Part shown: one piece after another, positions 25,788 to 34,009 of the stretch
How positions within the stretch are numbered: the stretch's first letter is position 1
Layout of the letters: each line of letters begins with the position of its first letter
Source: Candidatus Fluviicola riflensis
Lineage (GTDB): Bacteria > Bacteroidota > Bacteroidia > Flavobacteriales_D > Crocinitomicaceae
Assembly: GCA_002243285.1 (NCBI GenBank)
Contig: CP022585.1
Location: 1,210,001 to 1,274,000, forward strand
DNA: 64,000 nucleotides
Direction: 5' to 3'
Made by a program: the position numbers and the translations under genes
Notes under the pieces: generated by a model
Databases searched by the model: none
Seen by the model: only the letters and a program-made list of their open reading frames with translations
Told to the model about the DNA's origin: nothing

Positions 25788-26186
25788 ATGGACGGGTTAC
25801 GTATTGAAGCGACTGCGCACACTCCGAAGGTGAGTTTAAATCACATTACCGGAGTCATGGAGATCAGAGGGAGATCAATTCCGGATGATCCTGAAGCCTT
25901 TTGGGGAGAAATTCTAAATTGGTTTGACGAATATATGCGTCAGCCAACACCCCTTACGCTTGTGAAAATTGATTTGGAATATTTCAACATTACCTCTTCA
26001 AAACGGATTCTTTTTCTATTGTACAAACTCAACGAGCTGGTCGATAATGGCCTGAAAGCCCAGGTTGAGTGGTACTACCGAAAATCGGATGAAGACATGT
26101 ACGAAGTAGGGCAGGACTATGCATTTATGGTTCGCGTTCCATTTGATTTCAAAGAATATTCCGATTCAGATTACGTTGTAGTTTAA
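25788..26186 (+). CDS. SiaC-like (DUF1987) regulatory phosphoprotein
   Basis: 132 aa, the usual length. It matches DUF1987/SiaC: IEATAHTPKVSL near the N terminus, the GRSIPDDPEAFW segment, LEYFNITSSKRIL with the Thr/Ser that is phosphorylated in Pseudomonas SiaC, and VEWYYRKSDEDMYEVGQDY. In Pseudomonas, SiaC is phosphorylated by SiaB and dephosphorylated by SiaA and controls biofilm via a diguanylate cyclase. No SiaA, SiaB or cyclase gene is near, so this is an orphan. A partner, if present, lies elsewhere. Confidence 0.85.
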   Translation: MDGLRIEATAHTPKVSLNHITGVMEIRGRSIPDDPEAFWGEILNWFDEYMRQPTPLTLVKIDLEYFNITSSKRILFLLYKLNELVDNGLKAQVEWYYRKSDEDMYEVGQDYAFMVRVPFDFKEYSDSDYVVV

Positions 26187-26446
26187 TTTTACCAAGATAT
26201 ATTTCAAAACCGGTTCGTCAGCTTCAGGCAGATAGATCGGTTTTTTTGTTTTTAAGATCGTTGGGGATACCATTGGAGATGATATCCCATCGACCAGGCT
26301 TAAACTACTTGTACTTAATACTTAACTAAACCAATATCAGTGTTTGTACATTTATAGTATTCTCACAAAACTGAAACGTTGTCTGAGATAGCTGAAAACA
26401 ATGCTTTTATTTTCATCAGCCTCAGGCTGCTGACATGTTTTGTTTC

Positions 26447-26570
26447 CCACGAATGCACGAATTCAGCTCGCCTAACGGACTCGCTCTTTTATATATTGCT
26501 TGATACAGGGAAAATCTTACACATCAATTTAGTGCGTCCGTTAGGCGCGCAAAAATTCGTGCATTCGTGG
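26447..26570. repeat. REP/MITE-like palindromic element, copy 1
   Basis: A 124-bp element with 17-bp perfect terminal inverted repeats: CCACGAATGCACGAATT at 26447-26463 and its complement at 26554-26570. A second arm pair lies inside: CGCCTAACGGAC at 26469-26480 and GTCCGTTAGGCG at 26536-26547. It can fold into a long two-segment stem with a roughly 55-nt loop. The right arm is almost identical to that of the copy at 62900-63010. No reading frame of its own. It may be mobilised in trans; the RAYT at 31431 is one candidate. Confidence 0.85.
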
Positions 26571-26704
26571 AAATGATGAGTGTAATCTTTTGGAATCAGC
26601 CAGCTGATTCATTCGTGGGATCAATTTTGAATGGCACAAAGCATTTTTACTCCACTTTTTTTGCTTTGGAAAAAAGCGGAAGACAATCCTTTCGGAGAAT
26701 TAAC

Positions 26705-26712
26705 TATTTTTG
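26705..26712 (+). promoter_or_regulatory. -7 promoter box (TATTTTTG) of the small conserved gene / ompH unit
   Basis: Exact TAnnTTTG match, 15 bases before the GTG start proposed at 26728. It argues against the TTG codons at 26710 and 26713 as starts. Confidence 0.5.
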
Positions 26713-26727
26713 TTGCAAACGATAAGC

Positions 26728-26967
26728 GTGCGAGTTGTAGCAGATATTCCTCATCCGAGGTACAAAATCCAGGTGTTTCTTTACAATGCCAAATACCTGG
26801 TGAAAATTGAATTGGGCCAGTTTGAGCAAGTATATAAAATTGCCGAGGCCGATGTGAACGGATTGGAAGATGTGAAACGCATGGTGACCGAAGACTTATT
26901 AAAAAATACACTTGATCGCTTTCTGACAATGCGCGCGGATTGGGAATCAGCCTTTAAACAAAAATAA
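26728..26967 (+). CDS. Small conserved protein of unknown function
   Basis: 79 aa from a GTG start (VRVVADIPHPRYKIQVFLYNAK...). TTG at 26710 is the only longer alternative and overlaps the promoter box. The sequence predicts a beta-hairpin (YKIQVFLYNAKYLVKIELG) and helices (DVNGLEDVKRMVTEDLLKNTLDRF). No signal peptide, so cytosolic. I recall similar short proteins in Flavobacteriales but no named family. It lies 6 bases ahead of the OmpH-like gene and is probably cotranscribed with it and the DUF4924 gene. Confidence 0.65.
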   Translation: MRVVADIPHPRYKIQVFLYNAKYLVKIELGQFEQVYKIAEADVNGLEDVKRMVTEDLLKNTLDRFLTMRADWESAFKQK

Positions 26968-26973
26968 TTACAG

Positions 26974-27561
26974 ATGAAATTGATCTATATCGCCATGGTC
27001 GGACTGACGCTTGCGGCAGTTGTTACCTCTTGTTCCGACGACACAAAAAAAGAAAAAGAAGTGGAAGCACCTTCAGTTCCTACCGTTGATCCGCAGGGAT
27101 TAAAGATTGCATTTTATGAGTCGGATAGTTTGAATGAAGGATATATTTTCTTAAAGACCCAAGATTCTCTTTTAAAGAAAAAACAGGAAAAGTTCGAAAA
27201 AGATATTGCCTCTCGTCAACGTAGTCTTCAAAGTTCGTACGAGACTTTTATGAAAAATGAAAAGGAAGGGGTTTATATCGCTGCTGATGTTCAAAGAAAA
27301 CAAGCCGAGTTGGAACGTCAATCACAGAGTTTGCAGATGTTTCAGCAAAATGAGGGAGCTAAATTGCAGGAGGAAGCCATCGAAATGCAAAAAGTACTAC
27401 AAAATAAGATCAACAAATTTTCAAAAATGTACTGTGAAAAGTATAAGATCGACATGTTGATTATGCATGGTGAAGGCGGACAGGTTTCTTACTACAATCC
27501 TAAGATGGACGTTACCAAATCGTTTATACAATTTGTGAATTCGGAGGAGAAAAAACTCTAA
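26974..27561 (+). CDS. OmpH/Skp-like lipoprotein chaperone
   Basis: 195 aa. A lipobox ends at Cys20 (VVTSC) followed by a charged linker. The body starts with the OmpH strand LKIAFYESDSLNEGYIFLK, continues with a long coiled coil (about residues 65-150, KKKQEKFEKDIASRQ...RKQAELERQSQ), and ends in a short beta segment (IDMLIMHGEGGQVSYYNPKMDVT). That is the Skp/OmpH layout. Members hold unfolded outer-membrane proteins in the periplasm; this one is lipid-anchored. It is in an operon with flanking small genes (6 and 20 base gaps). Confidence 0.88.
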   Translation: MKLIYIAMVGLTLAAVVTSCSDDTKKEKEVEAPSVPTVDPQGLKIAFYESDSLNEGYIFLKTQDSLLKKKQEKFEKDIASRQRSLQSSYETFMKNEKEGVYIAADVQRKQAELERQSQSLQMFQQNEGAKLQEEAIEMQKVLQNKINKFSKMYCEKYKIDMLIMHGEGGQVSYYNPKMDVTKSFIQFVNSEEKKL

Positions 27562-27581
27562 CCAACCGGAAGGGTAAAACA

Positions 27582-28133
27582 ATGTTGATTTCAAGTCAGA
27601 AAAAAGAAGAAAACATAGCGGAATACTTGTTGTACATGTACCAGGTAGAAGATGTGATTCGTGCCTATCAATTCGATTTGGAGCGTATCGTCACCGAGTT
27701 TATCCGTCCGCAGTTGCCTGATGCTTCTTTCCTGGAACAATACCGTCAATGGTATGCTGATCTGATCACGGAAATGCAATCGGAACGTATCACAGAATCA
27801 GGCCATTTAATGCGGTTGCAGGAAATTGTGGTGGAATTGTCGTATTTGCACAATTCACTGCTGAATATCGTCAACGACGAGAAATATAAAGTGCTGTATG
27901 AAACCGCTACCGAACACATTGAAGCGTTTCGTCAGCATTCCAACCTGAAAGATCGCAATCATGTGGAAATTTGCCTGCATGCGTTGTACATGAAACTCTT
28001 GTTGCGTCTCCAGAAAAAAGAAATCAGCCAGGAAACCGAAGATTCGTTTGATGCTATGCGCATTTTGCTGGCCTATCTTTCACGTGCGTATCACCAGATG
28101 AAAACGGGTGACGGGCAGTATTGGAATAATTAG
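27582..28133 (+). CDS. DUF4924 family protein
   Basis: 183 aa, alpha-helical, no signal peptide. The N-terminal segment (KKEENIAEYLLYMYQVEDVIRAYQFDLERI) is the DUF4924 hallmark and is strongly conserved in Bacteroidota. The middle VVELSYLHNSLLNIVNDEKYKVLYE and the C-terminal ISQETEDSFDAMRILLAYLSRAY complete the domain. Function unknown. Last gene of the three-gene unit beginning at 26728. Confidence 0.88.
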   Translation: MLISSQKKEENIAEYLLYMYQVEDVIRAYQFDLERIVTEFIRPQLPDASFLEQYRQWYADLITEMQSERITESGHLMRLQEIVVELSYLHNSLLNIVNDEKYKVLYETATEHIEAFRQHSNLKDRNHVEICLHALYMKLLLRLQKKEISQETEDSFDAMRILLAYLSRAYHQMKTGDGQYWNN

Positions 28134-28159
28134 AAATTTGTTTTTTAGAATTGTTTCGA

Positions 28160-28197
28160 ATCACCGTCTGATTATCTGATAAGTCAGACAAAGTGAT
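28160..28197. other. Hairpin between convergent DUF4924 and DinB genes
   Basis: ATCAC-GTCTGA and TCAGAC-GTGAT arms form an 11-bp interrupted stem around a TTATCTGATAAG loop. There is no U tract, so it is a weak terminator candidate at best. Confidence 0.4.
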
Positions 28198-28334
28198 GGC
28201 AAATCCACGATAGATGTACTTGATTGACAACCGGATTGTCTTCCAAAAAAAATGAAGTTTCATAGTGTGAATAGCAATGAATCTTCCTCTCCCCAATAAG
28301 ATCAAGAGAAGAGGAAGATGTGAGTTGTATGGGA

Positions 28335-28832
28335 TTAAAATGTCGCGTAATCAGCTGTAGGGCCAAAACTCTTCGGTACAGCAATCCCCAACAAACGAAA
28401 ATAAACGCCGAGTTGTGCCCGGTGGTGAACTTCCTGGTTCAATGTCATCCGAATCACTTCCGCTTTGGTATTCACGGAATGAATCACGTCGCCACTGCGC
28501 ATCGTCCATTTGTCGTCTAATGCCGCTTCCGACATTCCAGCCAATGCCGCTCTTCCTTCCTGATAGCAGCGCTCTGAGTAGGCAACAAGATCTTCTGTTG
28601 ATTCGATTTTTTCCGGCGTATAAGGTGCACTGGCGAAATCCAATTCTTCTGTATGCGCAATCATTCCAATCCAGCTGGGTAATTCAGCCACGTGTGTCGC
28701 TAATGCAATCAATTTCATGCTTTTTTCATGCGGTTGCCAATCAGCATCGGCCATTCGAACACGTTTCATAAATTCACGGGTAATGGGAGCCTGCTCGTCT
28801 AATTCTTTCAAAAAAGTTTCAATGTGTGTCAT
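28335..28832 (-). CDS. DinB-family putative metalloenzyme
   Basis: 165 aa four-helix bundle. DinB/YfiT-type metal ligands are His47 (ATHVAEL), His136 and/or His137 (NQEVHHRAQL). The ALDDKWTMRSGD strand and the LGVYFRLLGIAVPKSFGPTAD C terminus are typical of the Bacteroidota DinB subfamily. The superfamily includes thiol-dependent (bacillithiol/mycothiol) transferases; this member's reaction is unknown. A WYL/YafY regulator lies 324 bases upstream on the same strand, a pairing often seen with DinB genes. Confidence 0.9.
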   Translation of the reverse strand: MTHIETFLKELDEQAPITREFMKRVRMADADWQPHEKSMKLIALATHVAELPSWIGMIAHTEELDFASAPYTPEKIESTEDLVAYSERCYQEGRAALAGMSEAALDDKWTMRSGDVIHSVNTKAEVIRMTLNQEVHHRAQLGVYFRLLGIAVPKSFGPTADYATF

Positions 28833-29156
28833 GCTTCAATATGTTTAAATGAATATGATACAAAGAAACAGGTAGCCACTGACAACCCTATGGCAGTGTG
28901 TTTTTTGGGAATGAAAAAATAAATTATATCTATAGATTTAATTTTAAAATACTGTATATCAAATATATAGTAATATTGCAATATTGATTTTTATGACGAT
29001 AATACATTAACTCATTGTAAACTAATTACTTATAATTATTGAATACGAGGCCATACGATAAAATACAGTGGAATCCAATTAAAAATGAACGTAATAAACT
29101 CAGTGATTTAATTTTTTAAATGGTTGTTCCAAAAGTTAAATTCGGAACTATAAATC
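28833..29156. other. 324-bp AT-rich intergenic region
   Basis: Very AT-rich, with no gene seen. A 14-bp perfect palindrome, AATATTGCAATATT, lies at 28972-28985 and could be an operator, for example for the WYL regulator encoded just to the right. A TTTCTTTG sequence near 28858-28865 may be the DinB -7 box. Confidence 0.5.
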
Positions 29157-29840
29157 TCAATAATTCACCGGCAACTGATACTCTCCCAACGGAATATGAT
29201 CCGTTTTTTCGAAACATTTCCTTGTCAATCTCAATTGATTTATCCGCGAAAGCTTAAAATCGCGATATGCCCCGCGCAAATGACACCAACCGATCACATG
29301 CCAGCTAAAAGCGTAAAACACCAATCCAATGGGCTCGATCGCGCGTTTGCTCGATTCGTCTTTAAAATCAAGGTATCCGATTTCCAGTTGAACGGAAGTC
29401 GTGATAGCTTCCTGGATCACCGGTATAAAGTCAAATTCCGGTGATAAACGTTCGGGAACCTGCAGCCGGATAGAAGAACTCAAATGATCAGCGTGCTCTT
29501 TCTGCACGGTTTTTAAGACCGTTTTCACCTTTGTTAATGCCGTTCCGAAATGAGCCTGAGTACTTTTATCGGTAAATCCACTCACCAATGATTCAGTTAA
29601 AATCAAAGCGTTCGCTTCTTCCGTGGTAAATGCAATGGGCGACAAAAAATATCCCTGGACAACGAAATAACCTTTGTTGGGTTCAAAGCTGATTGGAATT
29701 CCCGATTCTCCCAGTGCCTTGATATCGCGGTAAACGGTTCGTACACTAATTTCAAAACGATCTGAAAGCTGCTCTGCCGTTACAAATTTTTTCGATTGCA
29801 ACAAAGTCAGGATGCCAAATAAGCGGTCAATACGATTCAT
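29157..29840 (-). CDS. YafY-type HTH/WYL transcriptional regulator
   Basis: 227 aa. An N-terminal winged HTH (residues 1-60: RIDRLFGILTLLQSKKFVTAEQLSDRFEISVRTVYRDIKALGESG) is followed by a WYL domain (about 140-210) with IEPIGLVFYAFSWHVIGWCHLRGAYRDFKLSRI. WYL regulators sense nucleic acids or small ligands, often in stress. The start overlaps the stop of the FAD-linked oxidase upstream by 4 bases (ATGA), so the two are cotranscribed. The DinB gene downstream may be a target; that is inference. Confidence 0.93.
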   Translation of the reverse strand: MNRIDRLFGILTLLQSKKFVTAEQLSDRFEISVRTVYRDIKALGESGIPISFEPNKGYFVVQGYFLSPIAFTTEEANALILTESLVSGFTDKSTQAHFGTALTKVKTVLKTVQKEHADHLSSSIRLQVPERLSPEFDFIPVIQEAITTSVQLEIGYLDFKDESSKRAIEPIGLVFYAFSWHVIGWCHLRGAYRDFKLSRINQLRLTRKCFEKTDHIPLGEYQLPVNY

Positions 29841-31258
29841 ATCACAACTTTATCTGGAAAGACTTTCCCCGGATTCAACAGCCCTTTGGGATCAAAAGCG
29901 TGTTTAATCGATCGCATCAAATCCAGTTGGATTTCCGAGAAAGCGATATCCATGTATGGCCGTTGTACCAAGCCGATTCCGTGTTCTCCTGAAATGGTTC
30001 CACCCATAGCTACTACTTCGGTAAACAATTCACGAATGGCCTTCGGAAGTTCATTGTGCCAGACTTCATCGGATAATGCTCCTTTGATAATATTTACATG
30101 CAGATTTCCATCGCCGGCATGTCCGTAGCAAACTGCGTGAAATCCGTAGGCTTTGCCGATCCGTTTCACCGCGGCCAGTAATTGCGGTAGTTGAAAGCGG
30201 GGAACCACCGTATCTTCTTCTTTGTAAATAGAATGGCTTTTCACAGCTTCACCGACTTTCCGACGTAATTTCCACAAACTTTCTTTTTGTGCTTCGTTTT
30301 CGGCAAATAGAATCTCATCAACGTCGAATTGTTCCATCAATCCCATGATTTTTTCGCAATCCTGCATCATCACATCGAGGTTAAAACCATCTAATTCGAT
30401 GAGCAAATGTGCGTCATGATCATCTTTGAGGATATCAGGAGCGTCATCCATATGCAACATAGTATATACAATTGCATCACGGTCCATGAATTCCAATCCA
30501 CTCGGAATGATGCCTGCCATGAAGATTTTACTCACAGCTTCGCACGCCTGAGTTCCCTGGCGAAACGGTACCAGCATCAATAGTGTCTGTGTAGGATGCG
30601 GAATAAGTCGCAGCACAATTTTGGTAACCACCGCAAGCGTTCCCTCACTGCCAACAATCAATTGAGTAAGGTTGTATCCGGTAGCATTTTTGATCACATC
30701 AGCCCCAGTCCACATCACTTCTCCGTTTGGAAGCACGATTTCCAGGTTAAGCACCCAATCTTTCGTTACACCATATTTCACGGCTTTTGGCCCGCCGGAA
30801 TTTTCGGCAATATTTCCACCGATAAAGCAGGAACCTTTACTTGCAGGATCAGGTGGATAAAACAATCCTTTTTCACGAACCGCTTGTTGTAATACTTCTG
30901 TGATAACACCGGGTTCGGTTGTCACCTGGTGATTCTGAATATCGATTTCCAGAATGTGGTTCATACGCTCCAGACTCAGTAACACGCCACCGTAATTGGC
31001 AAGCGCACCACCGCTCAATCCCGTTCGGGCTCCAGAAGGTGTAACGATGAGGTCGTTTTTATAACAATAACTCAGAATCGCCGAAACTTCTTCTGTCGAT
31101 TCGGGTTTCACGACAATAGCAGGATAAAATACAAAGTCTTCCGTATGATCCGAGGCATAATGCGCGGCTACGGCGTCACCCGAACTGACCCGATCTTCAA
31201 GCAATTGCTGAAAGTAAAGAAGATGTTCTCCCGAAACGGTTGTTTGTCTGTTATCCAT
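29837..31258 (-). CDS. FAD-linked oxidase, GlcD/D-lactate dehydrogenase type
   Basis: 473 aa. FAD_binding_4 domain (about residues 45-225) with PSGARTGLSGGA, PDPASKGSCFIGGNIAENSGG and YNLTQLIVGSEGTL. FAD-oxidase C-terminal domain (about 230-470) with GHAGDGNLHVNI and GGTISGEHGIGL. These are the flavin-binding and catalytic histidine motifs of D-2-hydroxyacid dehydrogenases (glycolate, D-lactate). No Fe-S subunit gene is adjacent, so a single-subunit D-lactate or D-2-hydroxyacid dehydrogenase is most likely. A TATTTTTG box lies 4 bases before the ATG. The WYL gene overlaps the stop. Confidence 0.9.
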   Translation of the reverse strand: MDNRQTTVSGEHLLYFQQLLEDRVSSGDAVAAHYASDHTEDFVFYPAIVVKPESTEEVSAILSYCYKNDLIVTPSGARTGLSGGALANYGGVLLSLERMNHILEIDIQNHQVTTEPGVITEVLQQAVREKGLFYPPDPASKGSCFIGGNIAENSGGPKAVKYGVTKDWVLNLEIVLPNGEVMWTGADVIKNATGYNLTQLIVGSEGTLAVVTKIVLRLIPHPTQTLLMLVPFRQGTQACEAVSKIFMAGIIPSGLEFMDRDAIVYTMLHMDDAPDILKDDHDAHLLIELDGFNLDVMMQDCEKIMGLMEQFDVDEILFAENEAQKESLWKLRRKVGEAVKSHSIYKEEDTVVPRFQLPQLLAAVKRIGKAYGFHAVCYGHAGDGNLHVNIIKGALSDEVWHNELPKAIRELFTEVVAMGGTISGEHGIGLVQRPYMDIAFSEIQLDLMRSIKHAFDPKGLLNPGKVFPDKVVI

Positions 31259-31262
31259 ACTT

Positions 31263-31270
31263 CAAAAATA
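31263..31270 (-). promoter_or_regulatory. -7 promoter box (TATTTTTG), leaderless start for the FAD oxidase
   Basis: Exact TAnnTTTG match on the minus strand with four bases to the ATG at 31258. Confidence 0.65.
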
Positions 31271-31430
31271 GTGGTTTTCCGGTCATCCTGCATCAGGAGA
31301 AATAAGAAGATCGAATCAAATTTAACAGAATCAAACATCATTTATTCGCAACCAAAATTCACAGTGCTATTATTTTGATACTTGCGTGTTTGTCTGGAAA
31401 TGAGTATATTCAATTGAAACGCAACAAACT

Positions 31431-31916
31431 ATGCTGAAAAGGAGAAAAATTATCCGTTTATCAAATTATGATTATTCCAGAGACAATCTTTATTTCGTAA
31501 CAATCTGTGTTAACGACCGCAAGAGGTGTTTAGGAGAGATAAAGGATGGTATTTTGAACTTAAATGAACTCGGGAAGATTGTTCAAATTCAATTGAATTG
31601 GCTTGAAAATCAATATCCGTATGTGAAAATTCATTCGGCAATTGTAATGCCTGATCATGCTCATTTGATTCTTGAAATAGATCGGCTCAGTATTCCTTAT
31701 AAACTGGTTGGAATGAAAATCAAACCACTTTCGGAATTGATGGGCACATTTAAAACTACAGCGTCGAAACACATTCATCTAGCGGGGCTGACGACGTTTT
31801 CCTGGCAGCGGTCGTTTTACGAACACATTATTCGCGACGAACAGGCGTATCAGAATATCGTACGTTATATCGAGGATAATCCCCGGAACTGGAATAAAGG
31901 TCACGTCGCGACGTGA
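31431..31916 (+). CDS. REP-associated tyrosine transposase (RAYT, Y1 transposase family)
   Basis: 161 aa, complete. The HUH motif is H76-A-H78 in MPDHAHLILE. The C-terminal RAYT signature SWQRSFYEHIIRDEQAY then YIEDNPRNW (146-154) is intact. Candidate nucleophilic tyrosines are Tyr130, Tyr140 and Tyr146. RAYTs are single-copy, IS200/IS605-related enzymes that cut and join single-stranded REP palindromes. No IS ends or partner tnpB are seen. The stop codon sits inside a perfect 20-bp palindrome (31899-31918), as if the gene were flanked by its own hairpin substrate. It is convergent with the OmpA-family gene, whose stop is 12 bases away. Confidence 0.93.
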   Translation: MLKRRKIIRLSNYDYSRDNLYFVTICVNDRKRCLGEIKDGILNLNELGKIVQIQLNWLENQYPYVKIHSAIVMPDHAHLILEIDRLSIPYKLVGMKIKPLSELMGTFKTTASKHIHLAGLTTFSWQRSFYEHIIRDEQAYQNIVRYIEDNPRNWNKGHVAT

Positions 31917-31918
31917 CC
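31899..31918. repeat. Perfect 20-bp palindrome over the RAYT stop codon
   Basis: Self-complementary sequence with half-site GGTCACGTCG. The TGA stop of the RAYT occupies 31914-31916. It shares the ACGTC/GACGT half-site core with the palindrome at 63021-63042. Possible RAYT substrate, and possibly also a shared terminator for two convergent genes. Confidence 0.9.
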
Positions 31919-31928
31919 CAACGAAAAT

Positions 31929-33995
31929 CTAATTCCCTGTAATCTCAAACTCAGTACGTCGGTTCTGCTGACGGCCATCATCTGTATTATTCGTAGCAAC
32001 CGGCAGGGAAGCTCCGTAACCTTTCGCTTTCATACGACTGGCGGAAACACCTTTGCTGGTCAAGTACGACACTACTGCTTCAGCGCGTTGCTGCGACAAG
32101 GTTTCATTGACTGTCGCCGATCCTGTATTGTCAGTGTGGCCTGAAATTTCGATTTTCAAATTCGGAACATCTTTCATCAGTTTCACCAAACGCTCCAATT
32201 CGGCATTCGATTCAGGGCGCAATGTAGCTTTGGCAACATCGAAGAAAATATTACGTAAGGCAATTTTACTTCCGATGGCAATGTTTTTCAGCTCGATGGT
32301 TTTGTTTACCAGATTATCCGCCGACCCCATCGGGATATCGAAGTTTTCCGAATGGAACAAATACCCAGTTGCTTTTACGGCAATCCCGTAATTTTTGCCA
32401 GAATTCAATGTGATAATGAATTTACCGGTGGCGCTGTTGGTGGTAAACGTTTCGATGATTTGTCCCGTAACGTTGTCTGTAATTTCAATTTGTGCTTCTA
32501 CCGGTTTACGTGAAATCGCATCGATTGTAACACCTTTAAAAACGGTTAGCGATTTCTTTTTCACATCAACCGTACTTTCAATATTGTGATCTTTTACCGG
32601 TTGAGCAATTGATCCCAACAAATAATCTTCCGTTTCAACAACCGGTTTTTTCTCTTCACCGAAAAAAGTAACGCGGTAAATATCAAAACCACCTTTTCCA
32701 CCGGCTCTGTTCGATGAAATATAAGCGAATTTACCATTGGCGCTTGCAGCAAAGAAGAAATCATCGTAAGGCGTGTTGATCGGAGAACCCATATTTACTG
32801 GCGTTGACCATTGGCCTTGTTTCTTTTCGGAAATGAAAATATCGTAACCACCCATGCTTTCGTGCCCCTGAGAAGCCATGTACATGATGTCGCCGCTGAT
32901 GTGAATGTAAACTGGTCCGTCGTTGAATTTTGAATTGACCTGTACCACTTGTGAAGGCAGCTGGAAATCCTGTTTCATCTTATTTTGAACTGCCGAAAAC
33001 ATAATTTCAGTTCCGTTCAAACCGTTGATGTTATCACGGGTAAAATAAATCTTGAATCCGTCGGGATCATACGAAGCATATTTGTCATTGGCGCGGTCGG
33101 AACTGATCATCGGTGACAATCGCTCAGGATTTGACCACGCATTGCCAACCAGTTTCGATTCGTAAATATCGGTTTGTCCGGCATTTTCGCGGTGCAATAA
33201 CATTTTGGTTCCGTTATACGATAGGCAGTTACTCACATCGTCAGTTGAGCCGTTGATCGCTCCAGCCAGTGCTTTCGGGGTTTCCCATTTACTATCAGAC
33301 AATGAAGTGAAGTAAATATCATAATCATAACCGCCAACTTCATCTGTGCTGTGGGCATTCTTGCGATTGGAAGAAAGGATCATATCCGCACCATCAGCAG
33401 AAATAGAAGGTGCAATTTCGTCCTGAGCCGAATTCAAAGGTTCGATATTATCCACCCAGGCGCGAACAGGTTTTGCTTCCAATGCTCGGGCAGTTTGGCA
33501 TTCTTTCTTGTGCTGTACCAGGAATTTCGTGAAGTTGTCAGCCTTTTTGTATTCAGATTCAAAAGCCAGGTATGCTTTGTTAGCATCATCGTACTTGCCC
33601 TCCAGTTGGTAAGCATAACCTAAATAATAATTCAAAAACGGATCACATGCCGGGTCCAGTTTCTGTGCTGTTTTGAAATAAGAAATACACTTTGATGCGT
33701 CGGATGAATTGGCATGGCAAACACCAATTTTGAAATTCATCAAAGCGCTGTTCGGATTGTATTGCTGTGCCTGTTCGTATTGAACGAGCGCTTTCTTGAA
33801 ATTAAGCCCGAACGGTTGCACGTCAAACAACGCTTCATTAGCCAGTTTGAAGAACTCATCTCCTTTTTCAATAATCGCTTCTATTTTCTTAAAACCTTCT
33901 TTATCGTTCTTAAAGTTAGCGGCTTTAAATTCTACATTTTGGGCAAAAGCGTGAGCACTAAAGGCCAGGACGATTGCGAGTAATAATTGTTTCAT
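31929..33995 (-). CDS. PorE-like OmpA-family protein with TPR and PD40 repeats
   Basis: 688 aa. Signal peptide 1-18 (AHAFAQ), not a lipobox. In order: TPR-like helices (about 55-150; LVQYEQAQQYNPNSALMNFKIG), a WD40-like PD40 beta-propeller (about 185-460; APSISADGADMILSSNR, YDPDGFKIYFTRDN, ANGKFAYISSNR), a carboxypeptidase-D-like fold (about 490-560), and an OmpA C-terminal domain (about 575-688; ISGHTDNTGSATVNETLS...NRRTEFEI) that binds peptidoglycan. The same order is known from PorE of the T9SS, but Bacteroidota carry several paralogues, so PorE identity is not proven. It follows the TPR gene after 14 bases. Confidence 0.85.
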   Translation of the reverse strand: MKQLLLAIVLAFSAHAFAQNVEFKAANFKNDKEGFKKIEAIIEKGDEFFKLANEALFDVQPFGLNFKKALVQYEQAQQYNPNSALMNFKIGVCHANSSDASKCISYFKTAQKLDPACDPFLNYYLGYAYQLEGKYDDANKAYLAFESEYKKADNFTKFLVQHKKECQTARALEAKPVRAWVDNIEPLNSAQDEIAPSISADGADMILSSNRKNAHSTDEVGGYDYDIYFTSLSDSKWETPKALAGAINGSTDDVSNCLSYNGTKMLLHRENAGQTDIYESKLVGNAWSNPERLSPMISSDRANDKYASYDPDGFKIYFTRDNINGLNGTEIMFSAVQNKMKQDFQLPSQVVQVNSKFNDGPVYIHISGDIMYMASQGHESMGGYDIFISEKKQGQWSTPVNMGSPINTPYDDFFFAASANGKFAYISSNRAGGKGGFDIYRVTFFGEEKKPVVETEDYLLGSIAQPVKDHNIESTVDVKKKSLTVFKGVTIDAISRKPVEAQIEITDNVTGQIIETFTTNSATGKFIITLNSGKNYGIAVKATGYLFHSENFDIPMGSADNLVNKTIELKNIAIGSKIALRNIFFDVAKATLRPESNAELERLVKLMKDVPNLKIEISGHTDNTGSATVNETLSQQRAEAVVSYLTSKGVSASRMKAKGYGASLPVATNNTDDGRQQNRRTEFEITGN

Positions 33996-34009
33996 GTCTC
34001 TTTATGCGT

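Larger units (their letters stand above)
26187..26727. other. 541-bp intergenic region holding a palindromic element
   Basis: No convincing gene. The middle holds the palindromic repeat at 26447-26570. A lone ATTCATTCGTGGG piece near 26608 resembles one arm end and may be a remnant. The right end holds a promoter box (26705-26712). A short plus-strand frame at 26379-26576 is only the repeat read through. Confidence 0.7.

Noticed and set aside
26379..26576. 65-codon plus-strand frame in the 26.2-26.7 kb gap
   Set aside because: It runs through the palindromic element; the codons come from the inverted arms, not from a gene.
28972..28985. AT-rich palindrome as a replication origin or CRISPR piece
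   Set aside because: A single 14-bp palindrome with no repeats, DnaA-box cluster or replication genes nearby; listed only as a possible operator.
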